From Brachypodium distachyon (Eukaryota > Streptophyta > Magnoliopsida > Poales > Poaceae), in contig NC_016131.3 in the NCBI RefSeq assembly GCF_000005505.3, forward strand, positions 64,527,355 to 64,591,354: 64,000 nt of DNA. Reading direction: 5' to 3'. How positions within the stretch are numbered: position 1 is the stretch's first letter; each line of letters starts with the position of its first letter. The position numbers were made by a program, and so were the translations under genes. Under the pieces are notes generated by a model. It was not told the origin of the DNA. It saw only the letters and a program-made list of their open reading frames with translations, and did not search any database. Below, one piece after another: positions 46,344 through 59,265 of this stretch.

Positions 46344-47423
46344 CGTTGCGGGCGTAGGGCCTCGAGGGCTTCTAGAAGCTTCTCGCCTCAGAGATCTGAG
46401 AGGAGGGAGGGGGCGAGATGGAGAGAACAGGAGAACCGGTGGAGATGGAGAGGGGAGGTTGGGGGCCGGAGGAGGAGCAGCCCCCTCTGTGAGTGCTGTT
46501 CGTGGGCTTGAAGTTTGGACTTCGGAGTGTGACTTATGGGCTCTATATATGGAATTTGTCTGTAGGCTTTACGTGTTCTGTTGGGCTTTTTAATTTGTGG
46601 CCTGGTAACGAATGAGCCCGCTCTTACTTTTGCCATTTTCTCATTCTAAAAAAAACTTCTGCCATTTTCTACCACTTTAGACTTGCCATTTTATCCGCTT
46701 TCACCATCTCCAAAAAAGAAAATATAATCACCTTTCTATTTTCATTTCGAGAGCGTATGATGCATATCGGTTGATCCAGAGGATTGGCACTGGGTCAGAT
46801 AACCCAATAAAGATGATCAACTAGAGAATATGGAATCAAAACTACATCCGAATTACATGGTTATAATGGAATGAATCAAATGCTTGGTAGACTTAACAAA
46901 TTGAAAATGGATCGGTAACTAGGAAATCATTCTATTCATTAAAAGAAAAGTTGTGATTGCAATGCAAGTGAAGCTTGGTCTATCGGGCCCATCCATCCTA
47001 AAAGCCAACGGCCACGATGCAGGCCACGATGCATCGAAGACGTCCGTCCCACCATCCCGTCCCGGAGCCTCTCCACCGCAACGGCAAATCAAGTCCATCG
47101 CCACCACCTTGCTGCCTTGCCGCAAAACCCACGGCGCCAGGCAGCCACTGTCTATAGATACCATTCCACCGGCATACCGACTTAGCCTCCAAGCCGAAGG
47201 AACCTCAGAATTGACACACCGTCCACAAGGCCGCGAGCGCCGCTCGAACCCTAGCCGCAACTCCGATTGCCTGCACTGGTGCGGCCCCTACTTCGCCTAT
47301 TCGGATCGGTCCAATGCTTTGGATCCATGTGCTTCGACCGCCATTCCTGGGGGCTGGGGTTTTAGGGTGTGGGTTTTTGGCGGTTGATTTGGTTGTGTTA
47401 CCCGATGCAAGGGGCTGCGCTAT
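46344..47423. other. region between NDUFA8 and the E1 pseudogene
   Basis: It holds the NDUFA8 leader (46344 to about 46500) and a segment at 46920-47390 with open frames on both strands but no recognisable protein. The latter may be an old retroelement piece. Confidence 0.4.
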
Positions 47424-47512
47424 ATGCTTCCGACCAAGAGAGCAGAGGGCGCTGAGGACAGCGGCGACGCGGCGGTGAAGAAGGCGCGGATAGGGGATCC
47501 GGTGGCGGAGTG

Positions 47513-47526
47513 GGGGGGGGGGGGGG
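47513..47526 (+). repeat. 14-base G run in E1 exon 1
   Basis: The homopolymer separates two reading frames of the same exon. The frameshift could be a true mutation or a sequencing error. Confidence 0.8.
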
Positions 47527-48333
47527 GATGGTTGCAGGGGAACTGGACGGCGGCTGCGGCGGCGAGAGCGGGAGCAGTAACGGGAACGGGGTCATGGACA
47601 TCAATGAGGACCTACACAGCAGGCAGCTCGCCATGTACGAGAGGGAGACGATGCGGCTGCTCTTTGCGTCCAACATGCTCATCTTCGGCCTGAACGGGTT
47701 TGGTGCCGATACAGGTGTGCCCCTCCTCCTTTAATTTCTGATGATTTAGACATTTCGTATTTTAGTTAGTCCATTACTATTGTAACGTTGGCGTTGGCGC
47801 TGGCGCTACTGTTGCAGTTATTTTGCTGCTCTTATATATTTGTTGGCAACATGAAATCTGTGATTACTTTGCTCTATCCCATGGTGTGCAATGCAATTCT
47901 GCAGACAGACTAAGTTGCTGTATTGAGAAATATTTTTTTTGGATAGTCATGTGATGTCTAATTTGTCTACCAAGCAAACGGAGTGAAAGGCTTAAATTGC
48001 TGACATATTCTACTATGATTGCCAAATCTTGTACTTCCTTTGAGTTTCTAGTGGAATATAGAGAGATGTAAATCATGTGTGCCCTTTTCTGATTTTTATG
48101 CAAATTTATGGATATTTTTTGTTTAGGCCTTGTCCCTTTATTGTAGGATACACTGTTGGCTACTTTCACTTACTCTGCCTTGCTGATTGTTTTGTAGTCC
48201 TATTTTGTAAATTACATTTGTATCTGTTTTGTGATTGCCACTAGAAATTTATGAGAAACCCTGTACACATAGCTGATATGCTACTGGTTTTGCAAACTCT
48301 GGCAAGGCAAGTGCTGGACTGCTGGTTGCTTTA

Positions 48334-48667
48334 GGGCATGTACAATGGGGTGACGTCAGCCTTCTCTTAGCGATGCCACATAAGATAAAATCTGATGTGG
48401 AAGAGAGAGAAATGAAGAAAAAACACAAGCTTTCTCTTAATTAAGAGATGATCTCTTCACAAGAATGATAAGGCAAAGATAAAGCAAATTTACCATTGTA
48501 CTAGATTTCACCTTTTCTTAGCATTTATTTAGTTAATTTTATTCATCTAAACATTAATTCTAAGATAGAACACTAAGAGATAACCCATTGTACAACATGT
48601 TTTGTTGTCTTTTCTAATTGATGTGGAATGTCTAAAATAAGACAGTCTTATCAACCATTGTACATGC
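48334..48667. mobile_element. MITE in E1 intron 1
   Basis: The left end GGGCATGTACAATGGG and inverted right end GCATGTACAATGG face each other. TTA precedes the left end and TA follows the right. AT-rich, about 334 bases, no coding capacity. Confidence 0.75.
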
Positions 48668-49314
48668 TAGTGAAATGAGTAGTCCATGGATATTCAGTTA
48701 CTAGTTTTGACTTATCCATTGATCGGCATTATAGAAAGAAAGAGAAAGCTTCAATTGAAGCTGGCCGCACCGTGGCCCCTATCTGCCGCCATATATTTGC
48801 GCTCACGAATCTTGATGCAAACCTTCTGGGAGTAGTCGTCCAGAGCATATGCGTCAGACCATGCCCGACGCACATGGCCCGCTGCTGCCCCGCGCTCATA
48901 TGGCCGGCGCGCGTCGCCGTGCTTATGGCCGCCGACTCGATGTCGTGCCCCGTGCGCTGCCCGAAGTCTCCGGTGAGAAGGAGATGGATTATGGCGTGAA
49001 TCTTGATGTAGGGACATGTGGAGGGGGCTAGGAGGTGCAATGCGCTGGGGTTTAGAAAATCCCCTCTCTTATGGAAATCATATTTGTGTGTTGAAATGAT
49101 CTAGCCGAACATGTATTTTCTGAAGATTTAGGCCATGCTCTCTTACAGTTATTTTTAGAGAGGAATGAGCACCCAACGATTCTGAGGAATCAAACTTGGG
49201 AATTTGAGGTGTACGCACTGCATCTCACAACCAAGCTATGTCATAGCGCTAGCAACAGGACACAAACTCATGTGTGGAGTCTGGTTATATTTGTTCCGAT
49301 ACACAGTAGTTGCT

Positions 49315-49345
49315 CCCTCCGTTTTTACTATACCTGTTGATTTTA
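49315..49345. mobile_element. solo Stowaway-like end
   Basis: TGCTCCCTCCGTTTTTACTAT resembles one Stowaway terminus. The opposite end is not visible. Confidence 0.4.
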
Positions 49346-51890
49346 TTGTACCTTTTGTTTCTTAGTTGCTATACATCGATGAAACTGAAATTTATTTCAT
49401 TCCCCTGCTCCTACCATTCTTGTAAAGTTGGAGGTTAGGTACCAGATTGAGTACCAAATTTGTGGATTATAAGTTTGGTATAAGTAAATTCTGATAGAAT
49501 AGTTACTCCTACCATGCTTGTAAAGTTGGAACTTTGGGAGAAGGTTGAGTACCATATTTTGGATTTGAAATTTTGTAAAAGTGCATCCTGATATTCAGTT
49601 AGTCCACAAGCAGATACACCTTCAGGAAGTTATATGTAGTTTTTATACTTTGACCAGCAAGATAGGTGGATTGTAATTATCTCCCTTTCTTTCTCCTGCT
49701 TTGCCCAGGAAACCAAGTGATGTACGTAGCATTTTTCATGTCTTATTGGGCAAGTATTACCTGACCAATGAGCACGCATCCTAATGCATGCATGGTTCGC
49801 TTATTGTTATTAGTATGGTATTAGCATCACTGTATTACCTTATATGCGTATGTGGATTGCATGTTTTTTTAACTAATAAGTATCTTGTATACAACAAAGA
49901 ATCTTGCTCTGGCGGGTGTTAAATCTGTCACTCTACATGATCTAAAAAATGTCGAAATGTGGGACTTATCAGGCAACTTTTTTCTATCTGAGGATGATAT
50001 TGGGAAGAACAGGGTTGTTGCTTGCGTTGGAAAACTACAAGAACTTAACAACGTTGTACTTATATCTGCTCTAATAGAAGAATTGACTGAGAAACACCTA
50101 TCTAAGTTCCGGGTCTGTTAATTGTTTGCTGGTTTATATTTTGTTACTTACTACTAGTCTACTACCATTCTTCAATAATGTAGTAAACAGTCGATGTTGA
50201 GAAAATATTTTTAACGGAAGGAATGATATTATATGTTTCTTATATTTCTGAGTTAATTTCTGGTTAGAAAGGTAATAGGCACAATCTTCGCTGACCTTTA
50301 GCATAATCTTTTATTTTCATGACCCATATGTTGTACATTTGATGTGAGTATGCTAATGAGTAATTGTAATTCCTAAGTCCAGCGTGCTGCCTCTAATAGG
50401 ACCAAATCTAATTCTTTCTTAGGGCCTAGTAGAATTCATTTGTTTCACTATACGGTGATATATGGATAGTCTTTCTGTGGTATACCTACTTGATCTTGTG
50501 AAGTGGGCTAAATGTGAGCTGTTCAATTCGTAAGCTTGTATGGCTAAAGCTCATCTGAATAACTAAAGCTACTTAGTTGGTGACCATCACACACTAATAC
50601 ACTAGTTGATAATGGTGCCAATTGTTTTGTTGTGGTGTGGTTGGGTTTTATGATAAAATATCAAAATAATTCCCTCTCGACCAACTATTTTAGGATAAAT
50701 GCTAATCATATTATTTTTCATCTCATTTGCAGGCTGTCGTTTTCACTGACATAAGTCTAGACAAGGTAGTCGAGTTTAATGATTATTGCCGTAGCCACCG
50801 GCCTCCAATTTTCTTTATCAAAACAGAAGTCTGCGGTCTTTTTGGTAGTGTGTTTTGTGACTTTGGGCATGAGTTTACTGTTCTTGATGTTAATGGTGAA
50901 GACCCTCATATTGGTATAATTGCATCCATCAGCAATGGTTATCCTGCAGTGGTTTCATGTGTTGATGATGAGCGTCTTGAATTCCAAGATGACGATCTTG
51001 TTGTTTTCACAGAGGTCCATGGGATGGCAGAACTTAATGATGGCAAGCCTAGGAACATAATAGATGCAGGGCCATTTTCATTTTGCATCGAGGAGGATAC
51101 ACGTAACTTTGGCACTTATGCAAAATGTGGAATTGTTACACAGGTGAAAGAACCAATCATCTTAGAGTTAAAGAGCCTGAGAGAATCTATAAAAGAACCA
51201 AGAAATTTCCTTTCGAGTGATTTCGCAAATTCCACCGCTTCACTTTGCATTTCTAGCCTTGGATAAGTTCAGGAAAGAATTTGGGCACTTCCCTGTTGCT
51301 GGTTCCGACCAGGATGCTCGAAGATTTGTGGAGTTCACAGCTTCTATTAATGAAGCCACAATTGATTATAAGGAGGATGGACTCGATGAGAAACTGTTGA
51401 GGCATTTTGCAAGTGGTTCTAGAGCCGTTCTCAACCCAATGGCCGCGATTTTTGGTGGTATTGTTGGTCAAGAAGTTGTGAAGGCATGTTCTGGGAAATT
51501 TCGTCCTCAATACCAGGTGTGTGTCATGAATTGTAAATGGTAATTAATAATCTATTGGGTTTTGTCTGAACTTTTCCTTTTTGTTGTCAGTTCTTCTATT
51601 TTTGACTCTTTAGAATCTCTGCCAACCTATCCACTGGACCCGAAAGATTTGAAGCCAATTAATAGCCGCTATGATGCTCAGATTTTTGTGTTTGGTTCTA
51701 AGCTTCAGAAGAAGTTGCGAGACGCCAATGTTTTTGTTGTATGGTTTGGTGCTCTTGGATGTGAATTCTTGAAAACCCTTGCTTTAATGGGGGTATCTTG
51801 TGGCCTTAAAGGAAAACTAACTGTAACGGACGATGATGTCCTTGAGAAAAGCAACTTGAGCCGACAATTTCTGTTTCGTGATTGGAATAT

Positions 51891-53090
51891 GAGTAAATTG
51901 CACAAAATCACATACCTAGCGGCTCTCGTAACAAAAACCCACAAACCCAAAAACTTTTAACTGATACCCACAAGTTCAACACTAATGAGTAAAAAAAAAA
52001 CCCTGAAAACACAGATTTCGTCGAGTTAATGATTTGGTCCCACGTGTCATCCTCACGAGCCTGATTTTTAGATCAATACAAGGAATGAAAACGGCTTGAG
52101 CTGATGAGCCGAGCCGGCTTTGCACGATTTAAAAAAAACACGCACCTGATGAATCAACAATTCTCAAATCAATGAATCAGATCATCAAATCACAGATCTC
52201 CTCTCAAAAACACCAAATCCGTGATCGACAAATCTCAAGATGAATAAAAAAAATCAAAGCTGATTGACGAGGAAAAAAAAAGGCTGCTCATCCATGGCGG
52301 CCGCCGCTGCAAGAACTCCAGTAGCCGCCGCCGTTGCAGCCCTCCAGGCGCTGCCGCAGGCCCGTTGCCGCTGCAGACGCCGCCGCTGCAACCCTCTTGG
52401 CGCCGCCGCTCGGGGGGCAAGGTCGGGTCGCGGCCGGGGGAGCCCAGATCTGGCGGGGTAGCGGCCGGGGAGCCCGGATCCGGCGTTGTCGTGGCCGGGG
52501 AAGGAGGGAGGCGGACGAGCGGAAGCCGATGCCATGGACAGGCTGGCCGCGACGCTGCACTTCTTGTCGTGGGACGCTGGTCCGGCTGGCCGCGATGCAG
52601 CGCGCGCCGGATGGCGGCTAGTCGGAGCGGAGCCCAACGTCGCCGCTGGAGGACCCCAAGGCGCTGCTGCTCCGGTCGCTGCGCTCGCCGCGGACCTGGG
52701 AATCGGTGCCCGTGGGCCTCGTCCTCGTCGTGGAGTCCGCGCTTGTGCCTCAAATCTCACTGCTGCTCCACACGTCCAAGGGCTGCGGAGGCCGGGGGCA
52801 CTCGCAGTCGGAGCTGGGGAAGAAGCAACGGGAGTGAGCGAGGCAGAGAATGGAGGGAGAGAGGAACGAGCCAGCTCGTCCATGTACGTCCTAGGAGAGT
52901 GGGCTCGAGCGGCCAGGAACGAGCTGTGAGGTAAATAACTGGCTCCTGTGTATGACACATGGGCCGTAACCGGTCAGTTTCGGGTTTTGTATTATTCACC
53001 AGTCTTTAAGTCGTATCAGTTAAAAAGAATCTAAATTCGTGGTTTTTTGTTACAAGAACCGGTGCGTATGGGTTTTTCTGTAATTTACTC
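51891..53090. mobile_element. MULE inserted in an exon of the E1 pseudogene
   Basis: The left end GAGTAAATTGCAC and inverted right end GAGTAAATTACAG lie between TTGGAATAT (51882-51890) and TTGAAATAT (53091-53099), a 9-base duplication with one change. Removing 51891-53099 restores the E1 reading across Asp-Trp-Asn-Ile-Gly-Gln. The same GAGTAAATTGCAC end occurs in the Pack-MULE at 40061. The 52300-52930 core is GC-rich and may hold a captured fragment. No transposase is seen. Confidence 0.95.
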
Positions 53091-54293
53091 TTGAAATATT
53101 GGACAGGCTAAATCTAGGGTAGCTGCCGCAGCTGCTAGTGCTATCAACTCTAGCTTGCATATTGATGCTCTTCAGAATCGTGCCCGTCCAGATACTGAGC
53201 ATGTGTTCAATGATGCATTATGGGAACGTCTTGATGTTGTCATCAACGCACTTGATAATGTGGATGCTAGGATGTACATGGACATGCGATGTCTGTACTT
53301 CCAGAAACCACTCTTGGAATCTGGAACGTTGGGTGCAAAATGTAATACGCAAATGGTAATTCCTCACCTTACTGAAAACTATGGGGCTTCACGAGATCCT
53401 CCCGAGAAACAGGCACCAATGTGCACAGTCCATTCTTTTCCGCACAATATTGACCATTGTCTAACATGGGCCCGCTCAGAATTTGAGGGTCTGCTAGAGA
53501 AAACTCCAAATGAAATGAACTCATTTTTGTCCAAGCCTGCTGAATATGTTGCTGCTATGAGAAAGGCAGGTGATGCTCAAGCCAGGGAATTTCTTGAGCG
53601 GGCACGTGAATGCCTTGACAAGGAGCGATGTGATAGATTTGAAGATTGTATAACCTGGGCAAGACTGAAGTATGTTTTTCTTTTAATCTTCTCCATGCCC
53701 CTTTTTGAGTGAATTCCATTTTTTTTATTTCCTTTCACTTTCTTTTCATGTTGCTATTTAAGGTTAAAATGGTTTCACTTTGATTCTATCGTCCAGCAAA
53801 TAGGACGCTGTGTTTTGCCTTCGAGATAGCATGTAATAACGTCTTTTATTCTTTTGTCAGGTTTGAAGATTACTTCTCTAATCATGTGAAGCAACTAACA
53901 TTCATATTTCCTGAAGATGCTGCCACTAGCACTGGTGCTCCTTTCTGGTCTGCCCCTAAGCGTTTCCCTCACCCAGTGCAATTCTCAGCTGTTGATTCAT
54001 CTCATGTTCAATTTATACTGGTTGCTTCCATATTGAGAGCGGTGTCATTTGGGATCCCCGTACCTGACTGGGCAAAGAATATGGGTAATCTGGCTGATGC
54101 AGCAAGTAAGGTTGCAGTACCTGAATTTGAGCCAAAGAGTGGGGTTAAGATTGAGACAGACGAGAAGGCTGCCAACCTCTCCAGTGCCTCAGTTGATGAT
54201 GCTGTTGTTATCGAAGACCTTTTAACCAAGCTGGAAGCATGTGCGAAGAAATTACCTCCAGGATTCCAAATGAAACCTATTCAGTTTGAGAAG

Positions 54294-56947
54294 GTTAGCC
54301 TCTTTTCTTCTGCTTCTTTTTGAAGTGTTGAGGTTAAGGATTCCTTTTTGTTTCACACTAGAGGCATCAAATTAACCATGCATGTGGGCTATCGTGCCAA
54401 CTAACAAATTAATTATGTTTCTATCAATACTAAAAGAATTGCGGGCATGGGCTCAGATTCGATAGACAAAAGCATTAACAGGGACTGTGTCGTGCGATGA
54501 CACTGCTTTCAACCATGAATTGAGTTATAGAAATATTTTTTTTGACCGAAAACTGTATGAGAGCCTCCGACAATATATATATAGAGAGAGAGATGGATTT
54601 GATACGCTTATCCTCCTCGGTGCCCACCATCGGTACCGTCCATTGCATTGGGATTATAACTTTTATTCCCTTTTTAGTTCTTTCTATAATTCCAAGAGGA
54701 ATGCTAGTTTATTCATCCTTTTACACACGTATGACAACTTTATGGCAAGGTTCAAAATGTTTCTCTTTCTAGCATGTTGATGTATTTGAGGCGCGTACAA
54801 AATTCAAAAACATTGCTTGTTTCGTCTGGGCCATGGACCACTAGGCCTAGGCCTCGAATTTGATGGCACATGGGTGGCCCATTTAGGAATGAGGCAGGGG
54901 CTGAAGCGGAAAGGGCAGGGAAATTTTTTGGCTAGAATGGTAGTCCATGTGCATGTTGTGTGAGTGTGCAGTGGTATGTTTTTTTTAAGAAAAAATGGTT
55001 CACGTGCCAGCAAAAGAAATCTTACATGCAAGTTTGACCATTGGATATTTCAATGCATCCTTATTGTTTAGTGATATTTCCATGCAACTGCTTGCTTCTC
55101 TTGCCCACGACATTTCATTAAATTCATGGATGGTCAACTCAAAGCATTTCAAAATACTCGTACTTTTTTTGGTACGTAGGACCAATAAGTCGGTACTTTT
55201 GACAAACATGCTTCCGGTGCCTAGGGTCAAAATACTAGTACCTACCTATAATTCTTTGATGCCTAGAGATTTTAAAACCAAGTAAACATGTCGGCACTAC
55301 TGATCCAACAAATCGGTCCTCTGATGAACATGCTTCTGGTGCTCCGATTTATTTAGTCGGTACCTCAATAAAATCATTTGGATTATTTGTTCGGTAAGAG
55401 TAAATTAAATGACCCATGACATAATTAAAACGTTTGTATTAATTAATGAGTAAAATCTTGATACAAATCTCCGGTGCCCCGATTTCATCTAATCGGTACC
55501 TTGATAAAATATGTGATCGGCACCTCAATCAAATTATTTAGATTAATTCATGGTTCGAATAGAAGTCTTTGGTACGAGTTAACATAAAAGCTTAAGCATG
55601 TCATACTTCTGCCTCTCAATACACACAACTATTTCAGTGTTCTGTTACCTAATAGGCATGACAAGCATCCACGCTATTACCCAATAGGCATGTCAATGCT
55701 TCCACTTCTATTGTCCAATAGACATTTCAAAGCATCTACCTTTTAAATGTGAATCAAAGAGATGCTGTTACATTTTGATATCTGACAATCTCATAATATA
55801 ACAAAGTGCCTTCAAGTAACAACTCGCAGCATTTCTTCGTTGCGGCCAGGAATCAAGCACAAACACAAATCCCAGTCTAAGTATTTTGGACAAATAAATT
55901 CACCCAGCTCCGCCGGCGTGCTCTTTGCGTCGAGCTCGACCACATGCAGCTTCAGCAGCGGCAGCACACGAACAGCGGCGGCAACAAACACGGCCTCCAT
56001 CGCCATGGTGACATTTTTGCTTCCTCTTTCTTCTTACCTTTCATCCCAGTCCATGTTGCTGCCATTACTCTTTACCTCCACGAGAACAAGGCGTCCAGTG
56101 CTAGAGCATTAAGACGAAAATGGTTAAGAGTTAAGACAGAAACATTTCTCCCCAGAAAATTGAAGTAAACGAACAGACATATGGTGGCCTCGCTTCAGGG
56201 GAGCAAATCAGCAAACACATGGACTGCATAATAACCAACCAGGTGGCGGATGTACACCATCGAAATCGACCTAATTGTCAAAAAAAGAGAGGCAAATGCA
56301 AGAAGAACAGCACAATCCATAGAAGGTCGGCGGAGCGCCAATGCCAGAGCTCCCGGAGGCAGACGAACAGATATGTTGCCATCAAGGGCCGAAGGCAGAG
56401 GAGGTCTCCTCAGCGGCGCCGGCGCGCGGCGAAGACCTGGAGGCGCCCGAGGTCTCCTAGGCCAGAACCTCGTGCTCCTGGAGGAAGATGGGGAGCGCCG
56501 AGCGCCGTGGCTGCTGCTGTTCTTGAGCACGAGCTGCTGTGGTTGAGCTCCAGCTCGTCGTCCCGGTGATGGTTGTTGAGGCGGAAGCGAGAATTAGGTC
56601 GGCGATCTCGTGCATCTAGGGCCGGCCAGGTATCGTTGTGGGCCTGGTTGGGTTTAAAACTGTTTTTTGATTTTTGGCTTATAAGCCACAAAAACATCTA
56701 AATAGTTGGTTTTGACTTTGACTTTTTGCTTATACCATCATCTAACAATATATCAAGTCAAATGTCAAAAGCCAAAACCGAAAGAACATAATTTGGTGCT
56801 TTTGTGGCTTATAAGCCAAAAATTAAAAAGCAGTTTTAAGACCAACCAAACAGGACCTAAATATCAAGAGTTGGTACGGGATACAAATACAACACGTAGA
56901 AAAACTACATCTATATGTACACATACTATGTTTATCAATTGCAACTT
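54294..56947. other. repeat-filled gap replacing an E1 exon
   Basis: In related E1 genes this interval would contain the exon following FEK. I find only weak echoes (DDTAF-like sequence at about 54497), a run of TA/GA repeats near 54575-54595, GC-rich sequence at 55900-56600 with no recognised gene, and a MITE at 56640-56857. Confidence 0.5.
56640..56857. mobile_element. MITE with GGCCTGTTTGG-type ends
   Basis: The left end GGGCCTGGTTGGGTTTAAAACTG and inverted right end GGTCCTGTTTGGTTGGTCTTAAAACTG are inverted repeats. Inner blocks TTGGCTTATAAGCCACAAAA also pair. Length is 218 bases; the target duplication is not clear. Confidence 0.75.
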
Positions 56948-57409
56948 CGAACAGCCATGGCCACAGGCCTTGTGTGCCTTGAGCTTTACAAGGTTCTGTC
57001 TGGTGGCCACACAGTCGAAGACTATCGCAATACATTTGCTAACCTTGCAATACCGATGTTCTCCATGGCCGAACCTGTTCCGCCCAAGGTGATCAAGCAT
57101 CAAGACATGAGATGGACCGTGTGGGACCGATGGTCTATCCAGGGCAACATCACTGTTGCAGAACTACTAAAATGGTTAAGCGACAAGGGTCTGAGTGCTT
57201 ACAGTGTTTCTTGCGGGACATCGCTGTTGTAAAATACCATGTTCACGAGGCACAAGGATCGACTGAACAGGAAGATGGTGGATGTCGCCCAGGAGGTGGC
57301 TAAGGTGGATGTTCCAGCATACAGGAGGCATTTTGATGTTGTTGTGGCTTGCGAGGATGATGACGGGAACGACATTGACATTCCTCTTATCTCCATTTAC
57401 TTCCGGTAG

Positions 57410-58954
57410 GTGCGGTCGTTCATGTAAAAATATACGATGAATGTGCAAAGAATTCTTGCGGAAAGAGAGAATTGAAACATTCCTAAGCTCCTCCTTAGTT
57501 CCTTCTCTATATGCATTGGTCATTTTGTGTGGGTGTTTCTGCTCTCGATCCTGCGTGTTGGCAGGGACAGGGACTGCTCTGTTGTTGCATACGAACTATT
57601 TGCAGGTGTGCAAAGCTATCTCTTGGATGTTCTGATGAATGTATCCGCTTGTTAATCTAGAGTAGTACTGGAGTTGGAGCTTAGATCCATGACAATCTCA
57701 TTCTTTCAACAACAAAAAAGGTCGTTTACTCACCTCACTGTAATCATCAGCTTCAGTTCGCACGGTTACTCCAGTAGTCCAGTTTGCGTTCATGGAATCC
57801 CCGGAGTTAGGTATCATGTCACTGTGATTGGGTTAAGCTGCAGAGTTCATTGCTGCATTTATTTTGTCGATATGGCCGGGTGCGGGCAACTCAACAAACC
57901 ACCATCTCTTGGCTCCCGGCACATGCGTTGCAGGAGCCAGGGAGTGCACGCGCAACCGTCCGTTTACTTGGGTCTCACTCGATCATCAATTCATCACAGA
58001 TGCACGAGTAATGATCGTACGCACGCATACATGCTAGTACATCACATGATACGAACATGGTGGCCCGTGTCTTCTACTCTAAGTCAGCGGTGCAGCATCG
58101 TGGAACCAAATATCCTAGTAGTAGTTATCATCGAAAAAAAATTCCTAGTCGGTAGGTAGCGGCGCCTGCGGGAAAGCCGATATCTTTATGCGAGAGCTGA
58201 TCATTGCCTTCCGTATCTGTGCACGATCATAATTTAGAGCAAGAATAATAGGCGGCCTATAAGATAGCCGTAAGAATTAAAATATTATTTTGATATTTAG
58301 TTGGAGAAAAGAGAGCAGGAGAGAGAAGAAAAGTGGGCTGTTAACTTAGTAGCCAGCTGCAACACGTGCTTCTAGCACCTTGTGAGACTGTAATGTGTGA
58401 CTGTTATTAATAAAATAGTGTTTTTTATAGCCAAGTTATTATACATGCTAACTATTATACTACTTAAAAAGACACGGCAATACTTACAGCATCAGCCTAT
58501 AGCTATTAATCTTTAATCTTGCCGAGCTCCCGAACTAAAGAAATTGGCGGGCGAGTTTGTCTCCAGCGCCGTAAAGTAAACTAACATGCTACCCCATGAC
58601 TACTAGATTCGTCGGTCAATAATCAGATCCAGTACTCATGGACCAGGTCATGGACTAACTAATTAGTCCCTAAAATTAATTACCGCAGCGTCTGTCATCT
58701 CTGGCAGTACTAGGAGGCTGAGATTGTTACCAATTCTGCATTTACCTTTTCTGACAATCAGCCATCCGAGAGAGATTAAGAACTCTCCCACTGAAGATCG
58801 GATGCAACAATATTTGTACATGGTAAAGTTTCTCGCGAAAGAACACAATCGAGCGCGGATCTTGTGTTCAGTTCAGAGACCGTGCAGGGCACACAATCAA
58901 GCGGATCGACAGAGAGAGTTGGCTCCTCAATGGCTGGAAATACCGTTTCTATTA
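57410..58954. other. 3' flank of E1 and intergenic sequence
   Basis: No gene is supported. 58240-58500 has AGAGCAAGAATAATAGGC, resembling one end of a Tourist-like MITE, but its partner end is uncertain. Confidence 0.4.
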
Positions 58955-59265
58955 GGCCCCTTTTGATTCTAAGGAATTTCAAAGTATTTTGGGAAGATTT
59001 CGAATCCGCAGGAATTTTTCCTACCTGGTTTGTTTGATTCAAATGATTACAAATCATAGTAAATTTTTCTGAGGATTCATTTCTACTAGGTTTTGTAGGA
59101 AAAAATTCCATCCAATCCAACCTCATTGTAAGAATCTTATGTTTTTTTTGCACAATCAAATATCATATAATTTCTGTAGTATTAAAGATGACATGCCACT
59201 TTAATCCTGTATTTTTTCTATTCCTGGGTTTTAAAAATCATGAAAATCATGTGAATCAAACAGGC
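58955..59265. mobile_element. probable MITE
   Basis: The left end GGCCCCTTTTGATTC and inverted right end GCCTGTTTGATTCACATG match loosely, enclosing AT-rich sequence with paired blocks such as GATTCAAATGATT. No confident duplication. Confidence 0.55.

Larger units (their letters stand above)
47424..57409 (+). pseudogene. ubiquitin-activating enzyme E1 (UBA1-like) pseudogene
   Basis: E1 adenylates ubiquitin and holds it on a catalytic Cys. Recognisable exons are 47424-47714, 49895-50112, 50733-51516, 51591-51890 plus 53100-53669, 53861-54293 and about 56948-57409. Family blocks include [40 protein letters not shown], the catalytic region [16 protein letters not shown] (Cys at 53422-53424), [10 protein letters not shown] and the C-terminal [11 protein letters not shown]. 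Lesions seen: frame change at a G run (47513-47526), AA instead of AG before exon 2 (49893-49894), lost base near 51228, extra T near 51600, a 1.2 kb MULE at 51891-53090, extra A near 56955 and stop TAA at 57230. The exon normally following 54293 is not found. GSGALG is WFGALG. Family identity is very strong. Confidence 0.93.

Noticed and set aside
46919..47387. open frames on both strands before the E1 pseudogene
   Set aside because: No recognisable domain, and the two strands contradict each other.
48729..49040. possible captured gene with frames on both strands
   Set aside because: No family recognised and no terminal repeats; it lies in an E1 intron.
52254..52958. 234-residue minus-strand frame in the MULE
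   Set aside because: Strong Ser/Ala/Pro bias of antisense GC-rich DNA; no motif.
54487..54530. remnant of the missing E1 exon (DDTAF-like)
   Set aside because: Only four or five residues resemble the expected exon and the following sequence does not.
56195..56530. 111-residue minus-strand frame
   Set aside because: Composition-biased and without motif; not supported as a gene.
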